A DNA stretch of 64,000 nt. Origin: Poa pratensis. Lineage: Eukaryota > Streptophyta > Magnoliopsida > Poales > Poaceae. The position numbers were made by a program, and so were the translations under genes. Below, piece by piece: positions 46,101 through 58,000 of this stretch; the stretch's first letter is position 1; each line of letters begins with the position of its first letter. The notes beneath the pieces were generated by a model that was not told where the DNA came from, searched no databases, and saw only the letters and a program-made list of their open reading frames with translations. Location: contig CAMZMU010000081.1 in the NCBI GenBank assembly GCA_947311845.1, positions 1,203,715 to 1,267,714 of the forward strand, read 5' to 3'.

Positions 46101-47152
46101 AGATGACTCCGTTATGCATGAGGGGATGGTCCGAGGACCTACCCCCTGACCCGGGTCCTCACACAAGTTGGTGGGGAGGATAGAAGGTTCCACCATAAAC
46201 CGCCGGACAAAACTATGAGTCCTCACACTTAGGGTTTCTGACGGGAAACCGGACTGGGTGTAGATGGAAAGTGTCATATGGGAAGGATCCTATACTAGCA
46301 TGAGCAAATAAGAGGCTAGGGCCGACGGCTTACTTCGCATACACCTGGTATGGCGAGACGTGGCAGACACGATGAGTTGCCGGATGGATGTGGGCTAAAA
46401 GCGTGCTACCTCTGCAGAGTGTTAAAACTATTCGAATAGCCGAGTCCTCGGATATGGACAATTGGGAGACTGTCCTAAGACCTTGTGCAAGTTTTTAAAA
46501 GAACTTTGAGTTTTAAAAGAAAAATGAAGTGGAGATTGTTTCCTACACCTATACCAACGGATCGGTATGAGGTGGTTGGATGAAAGTGGACCATGACGGC
46601 TATGGTCGGAAAAAGGAGAAGTTTTGGTGAACAAATGAGATGGTGGTTTCTTTAAAATAGTTATAAAACTCTTCTTACCTTTTTCAATAAAGATATAGAG
46701 ATGTTTTAAATAAGAAAAAGTTGTCAACTAAAATAAAACTGGTGCATACTCATGTTGGGGTAGTTTGCGAGTACATTCAAATGTACTCATATTGGTTTCG
46801 TCCCTGGCTATTGACCTGGCCAGACTACGAGGAGGAGCACTACGCCGAGCAAGAGTATGGCGACTTCTACGCCAACTAAGGATCTCCACAAGTCAGCTGC
46901 CTGTCGGGTTGTCATCGTTAGAATATGATGTCTACTACGCCGTAGCTTCCGCTGATATATCTGGTTTGGCCCATGAAGGCACCTATGTAAGAACTTGGTC
47001 TAAATGACCATTTATGTAAGACTTTTTATTCGGTATTGTAATGGATGTAAACTTTGGTACCCAATTCGGATTATGTGCAACGACAGACTGATCACGGGAT
47101 CGTTGTGTTAAGCATAATCGGGTATTTCGGACAGCTAGTCCGGGTCCCCACA
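43165..47152 (+). repeat. 3' LTR of the inner chromovirus
   Basis: Same length as the 5' LTR (3,988 bp) and very similar. Many of the differences are single-base gains or losses. Its exon-like segment at 46824-46879 keeps an open acidic frame ending in TAA. Confidence 0.95.
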
Positions 47153-49170
47153 GTGCACTTCCACCAAGGGCAAATTACCATAGACATGAACCATAGACAT
47201 GGACCCCCTGAGTAGTCACCCACCATGGTTCTCCAACCAGCACCCAGGTAGTTTATTGATTAGTTATTAGTTTCCATCACTATCCAACTAATCAAAACAT
47301 TTTCATAGCATGACTAAACAAGTTTCATACTACAAAGTTCTGGGTGGGGGATGGCTACACACTAATAGGAGCATAGCATAGTATAATTTCAGTAACAAGC
47401 CTATCATGCATACTACTGAAAACACTAAGTGCATAGTAGTAAAAGTAGTAGGACTTTTATGGTGTCACTTGCCTTGGCCAACTGAAGAGTTGAAGTTACA
47501 CTCTTCACAACACGTGAGACACTCCGCACAATCTAAAAGATAACAAACATACCACAATTCAATACACTTGCACATTACAAAAAACAATGCTATGCATGCA
47601 TGGATGCAAACAACATTATTAAAGGAGTAGTATACTTTATTAGTTCTCTGGTTTCTAAATGATGCATGTTGAAATGAGCAAAGTTCAATGCATAGTTATT
47701 ATTTGAAAACATTTTTCAAACACTAGAGTATTTACAAGTAAATTTGATACCTTTGAACTTTTATTAATTGATAAAATAGCGTGTTAGGCTCTCTGGACAG
47801 AGGAGTTAATTTTTGACATTTATCAAAAAGATTCATCTCAAAATAATTTTTGAAACTCAAGTTTTGATTTAAATGGCCGAAATGTCCTTCTGCAAATTGA
47901 TCATTTTAAATAGATGCAAAATGGAAAACTAATGATTCTAGATTAAACTACAAGTTCATAGCTTTCCAACGGTATAAAGTTTGTTAAATTTGGATGTGCG
48001 GTTTGAAAGTTACGAATTTTTGAAGTTTGGTTTGATTTCTGTCTATTTAAACAAATTCCAGAAAACCGGATTAACCTCGGCCGTCCGATCTAACTTAAAC
48101 GGATGCGCCAGATCCACCCGTACTGGTTCGCGATCTAAACAGACGAGAGCCGTCCGATCAGGATCTAACGGTCCTGGTCCGCTTGACCTAGAATGGGCAG
48201 CGCGTTGCGCCGGCGCGGCTCCGGCGACGGCGGCGCCATTGCCGGCGTGCATGGACGCGACGGGGGAGAGGGCCAGGGGATGCTGCGGACTCACCAGAAG
48301 ACGGAGGAGCTCGAGGCGGGGTCGATGGCGTGGTCGGGGAAGCTCCGGGGCGTCGGTGGATCCTTGCCGGAGTAGGGCTGGCGGACGGTGGCGTCGGTCG
48401 AGGAAGCTCCGCTAGATCTAGTGCACGACAGGGGATGGAAAATAGGTCAGGGAGGTGCGCGAAGGGGCGGCGAAGTCGAGGGGATGGACGAGAGGGGGCG
48501 GGGCAGTCCGTGCTCACCGGAATCAGTGAAGGACGGCGGCGCCATGGCGGTCTTCGGCGGCGAAATCCGGCGGCCTGGGGGCGGTGTGGTGTGCGTGGGT
48601 TGGGGAAGATGGAGGAGCGGGGTGCGGGGATTTAAGGGGAGGTCTCGGAGGGCCATTGCGAGGCGTGGGGGAGTGGAGCGCGTGCTCGACGTGGGCGACG
48701 CGGGCGGGCGGTTCCAGTGCGGGGAGAGCGGGGTGGAGGTTGAGGATGACGGCGCTGACGGGTGGGGCCCGCCAATCAGTGAGAGCAGCGCGCTGCTGGG
48801 TTGGGCTGCTGCTGGGCTCCTACGCGCGGTGTGTGTGCGGCAGGTGAAATGCTGGGCCGGCTCGGCTGGCCCGGCTAACCCTTTTTTTTTGTTCTTTTCT
48901 TTTCTCTTTTCTGTTTTCAGTTCTTGGTTCAAATATTTTCAAAAATTTATTTTAAAATATGTTTTGGAAAGCTTGTGCAAAATAGAAACTAATGGTAGTC
49001 CTCTCGATACAAAATAATTTAATAAAAATTAAAAATACCCTTTTGTGAAAAATTAAAATAAAAGACAAATGGGTTCATTGGTTGAGTTTATAATTTATAA
49101 AATTTAAATGGAATGCAGATGAGATGATGAATGTATGCATGATTTTGGAATTTGAAAATTGGGATATACA

Positions 49171-49188
49171 AATCTAACCCCCTTAAGA
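49171..49188 (-). promoter_or_regulatory. Polypurine tract of the outer chromovirus
   Basis: The minus strand reads ttaagggggttagatt immediately before the 3' LTR; this is the plus-strand primer for reverse transcription. Confidence 0.6.
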
Positions 49189-52100
49189 TGAATCTCGCCC
49201 TCGAGATTCGGATGGGATAGCAAAGAGGTGTGGGTGGTCTTCACGAAGATCTTCTTCTCTTTCCCAAGTGGCTTCTTCTTCGGTGTGGTGATCCCACTGA
49301 ACCTTGCAAAGCATGATTGTCTTGGTACGGGTAAATCTCTCGGCTGTTTCCAAGATCTTGATAGGTTTTTCTTCGTAAGTGAGGTCACTCTCGAGTTGAA
49401 CTTCCTCTAAAGGTATTGTATCCTTCAAAGGAGCCTCTGCCATTTCTGGGTGGCACTTCTTCAACTGACTCACGTGAAACACCTTGTGTACTGCTGAAAG
49501 TACTTCTGGAAGTTCTAGTTCATATGCTACTTCTCCCTTACGAGAGAGAATTTTGTATGGTCCAATAAATCGCGGTGCTAACTTTCCTTTGATTCCGAAC
49601 CGCTTCAACGCCACGTAGTGGGAAACTCTAAGATAAGCTCTATCTCCGATCTCATACGTAACTTCCCTACGCTTAGAATCTGCGTAGCTCTTCTGCCTAG
49701 ACTGAGCTATCTTTAGTCTATCCTTAATCAATCTGACTTTCTCTTCGGCCTCTTGAATGATGTTTGGTCCAAACAAACTGCGCTCTCCAACACCGCTCCA
49801 TAACAATGGGTGGTGCATTTCTTCCCATACAAGGCCTCAAATGGTGCCATCTCAATGCTGGCTTGGTAACTATTGTTATATGAAAACTCAGCATATGGTA
49901 GATTATCATCCCAACTAGACCCATAATCTAACGCACATGCTCTCAGCATATCCTCCAGGATTTGGTTCACTCTTTCTGTTTGTCCATCAGTTTGTGGTGG
50001 AATGCAGTGCTGAACTCCAGCCTAGTCCCTAGGGACTCATGTAGTTGCTTCCAAAAATGTGATGTGAATTGTGTTCCTCTGTCGGAAACAATGCTCTTCG
50101 GCACACCGTGCAGACACACAATCCTATTGATGTACAACTTTGCCAGCTTAGCACTGGTGTAAGTGGTCTTTACGGGAATAAAGTGGGCCACCTTGGTCAA
50201 ACGATCCACTACTACCCATATAGAATCATATCCGGACTTGGTTCTGGGTAAACCCGTGATAAAATCCATCCCTATCTTGTCCCACTTCCATTCAGGCACA
50301 GGCAGGGTTGTAGTAGTCCGCGGTTTCTGATGTTCTGCTTTAACTTTGTTACACACGTCGCATAATGCGATGTGCTTAGCTATGTCTTTCTTCAGATTAC
50401 TCCACCAAAATCTACCCTTTATATCCATGTACATCTTCGTATTGCCAGGGTGGATAGAGTATGGTGAATCATGAGCCTCTTGCAGAATTAGATCCCTAAG
50501 CTCTGCGTCACAGGGTACACAAATACGGTTTTCGAACCATAGGGTTCCTTGTTCATCTTGCGGAACCCTTTGCTTTATCCTTGCTCATGTTAACTCTGAT
50601 TTCTTCCATCTCTTTGTCGGTCTTTTGTGCTTCTCTGATCCTATCCATCAATGTGGGCTGAACTTCAGTGATGCCACATATCCTTCCGACACCACTTCCA
50701 ATCTTAGCTCCTTAAACTGTTCGCACAAGTCCTCGGGTAATTCTCCCGCCGTGAGGCCATTTACATAAACCTTACGACTTAAGGCGTCGGCCACTACATT
50801 AGCCTTGCCAGGGTGGTACTGTAGACTTAGGTCATAATCCTTGATTAATTCTAACCACCTTCTCTGTCTCAAGTTCAGCTCCTTCTGAGTGAAAATATAC
50901 TTCAAACTCTTGTGGTCAGTGAATACTTCACAACGCTTTCCCATCAGGTAATGCCTCCAAGTCTTCAATGCATGCACCACTGCTGCCAACTCAAGATCAT
51001 GTGTGGGATAATTGCCCTCATGCTTCTTGAGTTGCCTCGAGGCATAAGATACTACTTTGCCTGTCTGCATCAAGACGCATCCTAAACCTTGGCGAGAGGC
51101 ATCACAATAAACCTGGAAATCTTTCTCCAATCAGGTAGGCATAGAATGGGGCTGACACTAATCGTTTCTTCAACTCTTGGAAACTAGCTTCACAAGCTTC
51201 TGTCCATTCAAACTTCTTCCCTTTCTTTAGCAATTCTGTCATGGGTTTAGCTATCTTGGAGAAGTTCTCAATGAATCTCCGATAGTACCCTGCCAAACCT
51301 AAGAAACTGCGTATCTCTGCTACTGTCTTGGGAGACAACCATTCATTACTGCTGCGACCTTTGCAGGGTCAACTGCAATACCTTCTCTTGATACTATATG
51401 TCCCAAGAATCCAACCTCTTGTAGCCAAAATTCACACTTGCTGAATTTGGCATATAACTTATGCTCTCTGAGCTTCTCCATGACTAGACGTAGGTGTTCT
51501 TCATGTTCTTCCTTGTTCTTGGAGTAGATCAGTATGTCGTCGATAAAAACGACAACAAACTTATCTAGGAACTCCATGAACACTTGTTCATCATGTTCAT
51601 GAAGTAGGCTGGTGCATTGGTCAGCCCGAATGGCATCACGGTATACTCATATAATCCATACCTTGTGACAAAGGCTGTCTTAGGTATATCGTGTTCCCTG
51701 ATCTTTAGTTGGAAATATCCGGATCGGAGGTCTATCTTGGAAAATACGTAGCCCCTTCTAACTGGTCAAACAAGTCGTTGATTCTTGGTAGTGGGTATTT
51801 ATTCTTAATGGTCACTTCGTTCAGGGAAAGATAATCCATGCATAACCTCATACTCTTGTCCTTCTTCTCCACAAATAGAACGGGCTCCCCATGAGGACGA
51901 ACTTGGGCGAATGAACCCCTTTCCTAACTGTTCTTCAAGCTGTGCTTAAGTTCCTTAAGTTCCTCCACTGACATTGGGTAAGGTCTCTTGGCTATTGGTC
52001 CTGTGCCGGGTAGTAATTCTATGAGGAACTCTACATCTCTATTTGGCGGCATTCCTGGTAGTTCCTCCGGAAATACATCCGGGTAATCTTTCACTATAGG

Positions 52101-52589
52101 TATCTCTTCCATGCTAACCCCCTTAAGAGAATTAAGCTTGGCATCTTTGGATCCATAGAAAGACTGGTATCGAATTCTCTTTCTCTCTGGGGTAGTGAGA
52201 ATGATTGCTCGGCTAGAACAGTCTATCTGTCCCTTATACTGCGATAGCCAATCCATTCCTAGTATGATATCCAGGCCTTGATTTTCCAAAATGATCAGTT
52301 CAGTGGGGAATTTGTGATTTCCAATGTCTAGAGTCAGTGGGCTACTACCCGATTTAGCTAACATCTCCCCCCCGGGAGAACTAACCCTGATAGGTCTAAC
52401 CAGAGTGGTGGTAGGTAAATCATGCTTTTTCACAAAGGTTCTTGAAATGAATGAATGGGATGCTCCAGAATCAAAAAGTACAAGTGCTGGACATGTATTG
52501 ATCAAGAACTTACCTATCACCATGTCAGGTTGATCTATGATTTCTTCCACGTCCATATGGTTCACATGCCCTTTCTGGAACGGGTTTGG
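49183..52589 (-). pseudogene. pol of the outer chromovirus: protease, RT, RNase H, integrase, chromodomain (frameshifted)
   Basis: In order on the minus strand: protease with LFDSGASHSF (about 52,480); a linker with FPEELPGMPPNRD; reverse transcriptase with KNKYPLPRI and [11 protein letters not shown] (about 51,550); RNase H with [26 protein letters not shown] and ADALSR; integrase with CDVCNKVKAEH (zinc finger), MDFITGLP, SDRGTQFTS and MNQILEDM (DDE core). The C-terminal part contains PRFIGPYKI and a chromodomain around KVQWDHHTEEEATWE, which would steer integration to marked chromatin. Seven or more frame changes occur (near 51,920, 51,720, 51,340, 51,120, 50,640, 49,970 and 49,800). No single polyprotein can be made from this copy. 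Confidence 0.9.
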
Positions 52590-53458
52590 CTTGATAGTTT
52601 GATGAGTCTTCTTCTCTGGGCATTCATTGGAGTAGTGTCCCATCTTCTTACATGAGTAGCATTGCACCTGACTGATGTCCCTCTTCTCTGAAGGGTTGTG
52701 ACGATGCTGTCCATGGTGGTTTCCGTTTCCATTGTGGTTGTGGCCCCGATAGCCTCCATTGGGGTTGTGGCCGTGGTTGTGGTTGTTTCCGCCATGTTGG
52801 TGTCCATTGCTAGTATGCTTGTGGAATCCAGAACTTCCACTGCCATCCTGGAAGCCACGCATCTTCTGGGGTGGCCCAGCATAATGCTTTTCAAAGGTAT
52901 GCTTCCTCTTCCTGTTCTCAGCCTGCTTCTGTTTGCTCTCTAAGATAGTGGCCTTGTCGAGTAGGGATTGATAGTTGGGCGTAGACAACTGACAGCTGAA
53001 TAGCTAGTTCATCATTCAGTCCATCCAAGAATCTCTCCCTTCTTTTGGTGTCGCTGTCGACGTCGTCCGGCGCATAGCGTGCCAGATTGTTGAACTCTTC
53101 TATGTATGCAGCCACTGTGCGGTTACCCTGTCGCAGGTTGCGGAACTCTCTCTTCTTCAGACTCATCACCCCAGTTGATATGTGTGCAGTACGGAAACCT
53201 TCTTGGAACAGTTCCCAAGTGACCTCCTCAATTGGGTGAGTGATCTGAAAGTTGTCCCACCAGCTAGCGGCGGGTCCTTCTAACAAGTGTGCCGCAAACC
53301 GAACTTTCTCAGCATCAGAACAGCCGATGGTCACCAGATTCTTATTCACTGAGCGTAGCCAGTCATCAGCTACGACGGGCTCTGAGGCACTAGTGAATGT
53401 TGCTGGTCTCAGCCTCAGGAATCGGGTGAGCATGTCCACTTGAGGTGGTGGGGGTGGG

Positions 53459-53526
<68 letters not shown>

Positions 53527-53630
53527 GCTAAGATCTGAGTCATCACTTGCATGAGTTGAGTCATCACTTGCTGCATCCCAGCGTTGTTGTTCTCATTGTT
53601 GTTGTTGTTGTTGTCACGGCGAGGAGGCAT
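52590..53630 (-). pseudogene. gag of the outer chromovirus (frameshifted)
   Basis: Begins MPPRRDNNNN, with a poly-Asn tract coded by an (AAC)n microsatellite (about 53,461-53,523). The frame slips inside the tract, turning Asn into Thr. The capsid-like part has ADDWLRSVNKNL, GPAASWWDNF, FQEGFRTAHI, FRNLRQGNRTV and FNNLARYAPDD, the usual plant Gypsy gag order. A further frame change near 52,980 precedes the Gly/His/Asn-rich linker and the zinc knuckle CYSCKKMGHYSNEC (CX2CX4HX4C), which packages RNA. Gag would build the cytoplasmic particle. The copy cannot be read through as shown. Confidence 0.85.
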
Positions 53631-53885
53631 CTGTGGGTTTAGCATAGATGAGAATCGAGATAGAAAGGAAAGGAAATCCTACCCATGCAAACAATACCCG
53701 TAACACATCAAGCAAACATCTCAACACAAGCATTTTAATCAAAAGTAGTACTTGATAATTCTCAAAGATGATAAATGAACGAGTTTTGGAAAACAAAAGG
53801 GCTAACATGTACTGCCATACCACAAGTTGGTAGATCAATACTCAAATCGAAATGACTACTCGAAGGATAAATGGTGGTCGAACTA

Positions 53886-54839
53886 CTACTGGGGAAACTC
53901 TCTGATGGCCTTGAGACAGATGACCTTGCGTGCATGGGACCGAGTGTTGAACGCTGGTTTGTCCTCAGCCTCAGGAACAATCCAAATGGTCTGTCCATCC
54001 GAGGTCTCTATGGCCCGCTCCTCTGGGTCCTCCTCTTCTGCATCAGCCATCACATGATCTATCTTGGGAGCTTGCGCCTCTGCTAGCTTCTTCTTCAGTT
54101 CGACATTCTCTTGTACTAGCAACTCCCTGCGCTCTATCATCAACTTCATGGTCTTGACCAGAACTTCATCAAACACCTTGATCCCGAGAAGTTCCTCCTC
54201 TAGCTTTCGTGGCTCTTCCAACTTCTCAATCCTCTCCAACAACTTCTTGTTGCTTTCCTCTAGTACTTTGTTGGCTTCCAGTAGCTCATCTCTCTTGTTG
54301 AGAATGTACGCGTTGGCTAGCTCACAATGCTCAATCTTAGTGTTGGCTTCTTCAAGTGTGTTGATAGCTTGATCCAGATAAGTCATCTGGCCCCTCATCA
54401 ACTCCTCGAGGTCTACTGCGTTGCACTCACGCTCCACCAGATGTTGACGATGTACCATCATGTTCTCATTGTTGGGGAAGAAGTACGGGGTACCATCCAT
54501 GCGGTGTCTCCCAAAGGTACGGTAAGGGGATCCAGAAGGTATGTAGCAGCGGTACAGTCCGCATATGCGTGCCATGGCTCCTTGCATAGCCACCTGCACG
54601 GACATATCCCAGTCAGGGTACCTCTCCTCATAGATCTCCTCCCGAGTCGTGGGGTCGTCAATGCGAGCCGGAATCGTCGTCTCAATCAGCCACCTCTCGA
54701 TACCGTACTCCTGGTACAACAGCTGACCCCGAAATATTGGCGGAGGTATCCCCACCAACTGGGCCAGTTCTGCCAGCTGCTGATCAAAGTGCTCAGTCTC
54801 TCCGTTTCCAGCCACAATACGGTGCGTGAAGGTAGACAT
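53886..54839 (-). CDS. Accessory ORF upstream of gag in the outer chromovirus, 317 aa
   Basis: An intact frame beginning MSTFTHRIVAGNG about 200 bp inside the primer site and ending 240 bp before gag. Residues 21-120 form a compact domain with LAQLVGIPPPIFRG, ERWLIETTIPARIDDP, AMARICGLYR and FGRHRMDGTP. Residues 150-270 are strongly helical (Leu/Glu/Lys rich, likely coiled coil). An acidic patch (AEEEDPEER) follows, then a short basic tail. The N-terminal domain aligns by eye with the ORF at 37480-38340 of the inner element. It shows no zinc knuckle, protease or membrane segment, so it is neither gag nor an env-like protein. Its function is unknown; a structural or RNA-binding helper is a guess. 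It is the longest unbroken frame unique to this element. Confidence 0.75.
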   Translation of the reverse strand: MSTFTHRIVAGNGETEHFDQQLAELAQLVGIPPPIFRGQLLYQEYGIERWLIETTIPARIDDPTTREEIYEERYPDWDMSVQVAMQGAMARICGLYRCYIPSGSPYRTFGRHRMDGTPYFFPNNENMMVHRQHLVERECNAVDLEELMRGQMTYLDQAINTLEEANTKIEHCELANAYILNKRDELLEANKVLEESNKKLLERIEKLEEPRKLEEELLGIKVFDEVLVKTMKLMIERRELLVQENVELKKKLAEAQAPKIDHVMADAEEEDPEERAIETSDGQTIWIVPEAEDKPAFNTRSHARKVICLKAIREFPQ

Positions 54840-55040
54840 CTACAAAACAATTTTGAGAGAGGAGGTAAAAGATTAGACAAGTGTTATGAGATGAAATTAT
54901 GAAACAAATAAATGCAAAGTCAAAACTCTTCTTATAAAGCATTTTCTTTCCAAGATAAAATAGTATATATAGTTTTTGTCCTATGGTCTTTCCTATGTTC
55001 TAGAATCAACCTAGGGTCACGAACCTACAGGCAACACAGT

Positions 55041-55052
55041 GCTCTGATACCA
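55041..55052 (-). promoter_or_regulatory. Primer-binding site (initiator tRNA-Met) of the outer chromovirus
   Basis: Reads TGGTATCAGAGC on the minus strand, two bases inside the 5' LTR end. It is the standard complement to the 3' end of initiator tRNA-Met and fixes the orientation. Confidence 0.9.
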
Positions 55053-55054
55053 TC

Positions 55055-58000
55055 TGTAGAACCCCCATCTTTTAACAAAGGTTGGGATTCCCCGTGTAAC
55101 GTGCTAGTCCCTGGATCGACTTGCTAGCACACACAGTTTAGATGCAATACCATAACATTGTATCAAAGTATATTACACGATGATCCAGAATTTAAAAGAT
55201 TCGATACAAGGTGCATAGCCGAAGGCTAGCTCAAACCAAAGTAAACACACAGCGGAAAGCAAATGATACAGTGAGCCCATCATCTTCATGCGCCACAGGC
55301 AAGCATGTTGGTTGTAGACTCGAAACCCTGTCGAAACCTCACTCATCGTCTGACGGACCTGCAACGGTGAGTTACAGCCCAACTATATGGGTCAGCACAA
55401 TTGAATTGTGATGGCAAGATGACACTTATGTGGATATAAATGGCAACCTATCTTCTATATGAATATATGGCTAAGTGGAGTTTGAGGCTGGTTTGCATAA
55501 AGCCAGTTTCATCCTGTCATTTGTAAAACAATTTTCATCTTAGACAAAGAGTACCACCGATAGACATCAGTGAACACCTTTGACAACTACTCACAACAAG
55601 CACCACCGATAGACATCAATGAGCTCCCAAACCCTTGTTCACCCTCAAATTTTAATTTAGAAATTGGGATGAGGAGATCTTCAACAGCTTCCCGGTCTAG
55701 TTGCTCAAAATGTCCATAACCGGGGACACGGCTAAGTATACTTAGTTTTTAACTCTCGAGAGGGTGTGCACTTTCACCACAAGACCCAATCATTCCATCC
55801 TCCATTGCAACCAATTATGCAATGGAAAAGAGAAGACCGAGACGAGATCTTTCAGAAGTAATTCCCCGGAGTCAACGTCGGACCCACTCCAACCTATCAT
55901 CCCCTACATCTGCTGGTCACGACAGAACCAGGGTCTCACAACCTAATTGATCAAGACAGAGCCCATATGACATGTGGCTGCACTAGAAGCTACTGAACAA
56001 GGAGAGTCTACAATCTCTTTAAGCCTGGGTGACTTTCCACAATTGTGCACTTCCACCAAGGGCAAATTACCATAGACATGAACCATAGACATGGACCCCC
56101 TGAGTAGTCACCCACCATGGTTCTCCAACCAGCACCCAGGTAGTTTATTGATTAGTTATTAGTTTCCATCACTATCCAACTAATCAAAACATTTTTCATA
56201 GCATGACTAAACCAAGTTTCATACTACAAAGTTCTGGGTGGGGGATGGCTACACACTAATAGGAGCATAGCATAGTATAATATTCAGTAACAAGCCTATC
56301 ATGCATACTACTGAAAACACTAAGTGCATAGTAGTAAAAGTAGTAGGACTTTTATGGTGTCACTTGCCTTGGCCAACTGAAGAGTTGAAGTTACACTCTT
56401 CACAACACGTGAGACACTCCGCACAATCTAAAAGATAACAAACATACCACAATTCAATACACTTGCACATTACAAAAAACAATGCCATGCATGCATGGAT
56501 GCAAACAACATTATTAAAGGAGTAGTATACTTTATTAGTTCTCTGGTTTCTAAATGATGCATGTTGAAATGAGCAAAGTTCAATGCATAGTTATTATTTG
56601 AAAACATTTTTCAAACACTAGAGTATTTACAAGTAAATTTGATACCTTTGAACTTTTATTAATTGATAAAATAGCGTGTTAGGCTCTCTGGACAGAGGAG
56701 TTAATTTTTGACATTTATCAAAAAGATTCATCTCAAAATAATTTTTAAAACTCAAGTTTTGATTTAAATGGCCGAAATGTCCTTCTGCAAATTGATCATT
56801 TTAAATAGGTGCAAAATGGAAAACTAATGATTCTAGATTAAACTACAAGTTCATAGCTTTCCAACGGTATAAAGTTTGTTAAATTTGGATGTGCGGTTTG
56901 AAAGTTACGAATTTTTGAAGTTTGGTTTGATTTCTGTCTATTTAAACAAATTCCAGAAAACCGGATTAACCTCGGCCGTCCGATCTAACTTAAACGGATG
57001 CGCAAGATCCACTCGTACCAGTTCGCGATCTAAACAGACGAGAGCCGTCCGATCGGGATCTAACGGTCCTGGTCCGCTTGACCTAGAATGGGCAGCGCGT
57101 TGCGCCGGCGCGGCTCCGGCGACGGCGGCGCCATTGCCGGCGTGCATGGACGCGACGGGGGAGAGGGCCAGGGGATGCTGCGGACTCACCAGAAGACGGA
57201 GGAGCTCGAGGCGAGGTCGATGGCGTGGTCGGGGAAGCTCCGGGGCGTCGGTGGATCCTTGCCGGAGTAGGGCTGGCGGACGGTGGCGTCGGTCGAGGAA
57301 GCTCCGCTCGATCTAGTGCACGACAGGGGACGGAAAATAGGTCAGGGAGGTGCGCGAAGGGGCGGCGAAGTCGAGGGATGGACGAGAGGGGGCGGGGCAG
57401 TCTGTGCTCACCGGAATCAGTGAAGGACGGCGGCGGCCATGGCGGTCTTCGGCGGCGAAATCCGGCGGCCTGGGGGCGGTGTGGTGTGCGTGGGTTGGGG
57501 AAGATGGAGGAGCGGGGTGCGGGGATTTAAGGGGAGGTCTCGGAGGGCCGTTGCGAGGCGTGGGGGAGTGGAGCGCGTGCTCGACGTGGGCGACGCGGGC
57601 GGGCGGTTCCAGTGCGGGAGAGCGGGGTGGAGGTTGAGGATGACGGCGCTGACGGGTGGGGCCCGCCAATCAGTGAGAGCAGCGCGCTGCTGGGTTGGGC
57701 TGCTGCTGGGCTCCTACGCGCGGTGTGTGTGCGGCAGGTGAAATGCTGGGCCGGCTCGGCTGGCCCGGCTAACCCTTTTTTTTTTGTTCTTTTCTTTTCT
57801 CTTTTCTGTTTTCAGTTCTTGGTTCAAATATTTTCAAAAATTTATTTTAAAATATGTTTTGGAAAGCTTGTGCAAAATAGAAACTAATGGTAGTCCTCTC
57901 GATACAAAATAATTTAATAAAAATTAAAAATACCCTTTTGTGAAAAATTAAAATAAAAGACAAATGGGTTCATTGGTTGAGTTTATAATTTATAAAATTT

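Larger units (their letters stand above)
33193..47152 (+). mobile_element. Inner Gypsy chromovirus (Tekay-like), full length, plus strand
   Basis: A 13.96-kb element with 5-bp target duplication GTGCA (33188-33192 and 47153-47157), inserted in the 3' LTR of the outer chromovirus. The LTRs are 3,988 bp each. The internal region (37181-43164) has a tRNA-Met primer site, an accessory ORF, gag, pol with chromodomain and a polypurine tract. It must be younger than the outer element. It belongs to another family than the outer one: the LTRs differ apart from the first 13 bases, and the proteins are clearly diverged. Confidence 0.95.
32230..49170 (-). repeat. 3' LTR of the outer chromovirus, split by the inner element
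   Basis: Consists of 32230-33192 and 47158-49170, about 2,976 bp once the inner element and one copy of its target duplication are removed. It matches the 5' LTR almost throughout. Its end next to the internal region reads gatataca where the other copy has gatgttaca. Confidence 0.9.

Noticed and set aside
47981..49017. Frames of 100-210 codons, repeated at 56,876-57,887
   Set aside because: They are GC-rich leader sequence of the outer chromovirus LTRs, duplicated because LTRs are duplicated; no motif is present.
53886..54839. Calling the accessory ORF an envelope-like gene
   Set aside because: It lies upstream of gag, has no signal peptide or membrane segment, and looks cytosolic with a coiled coil.
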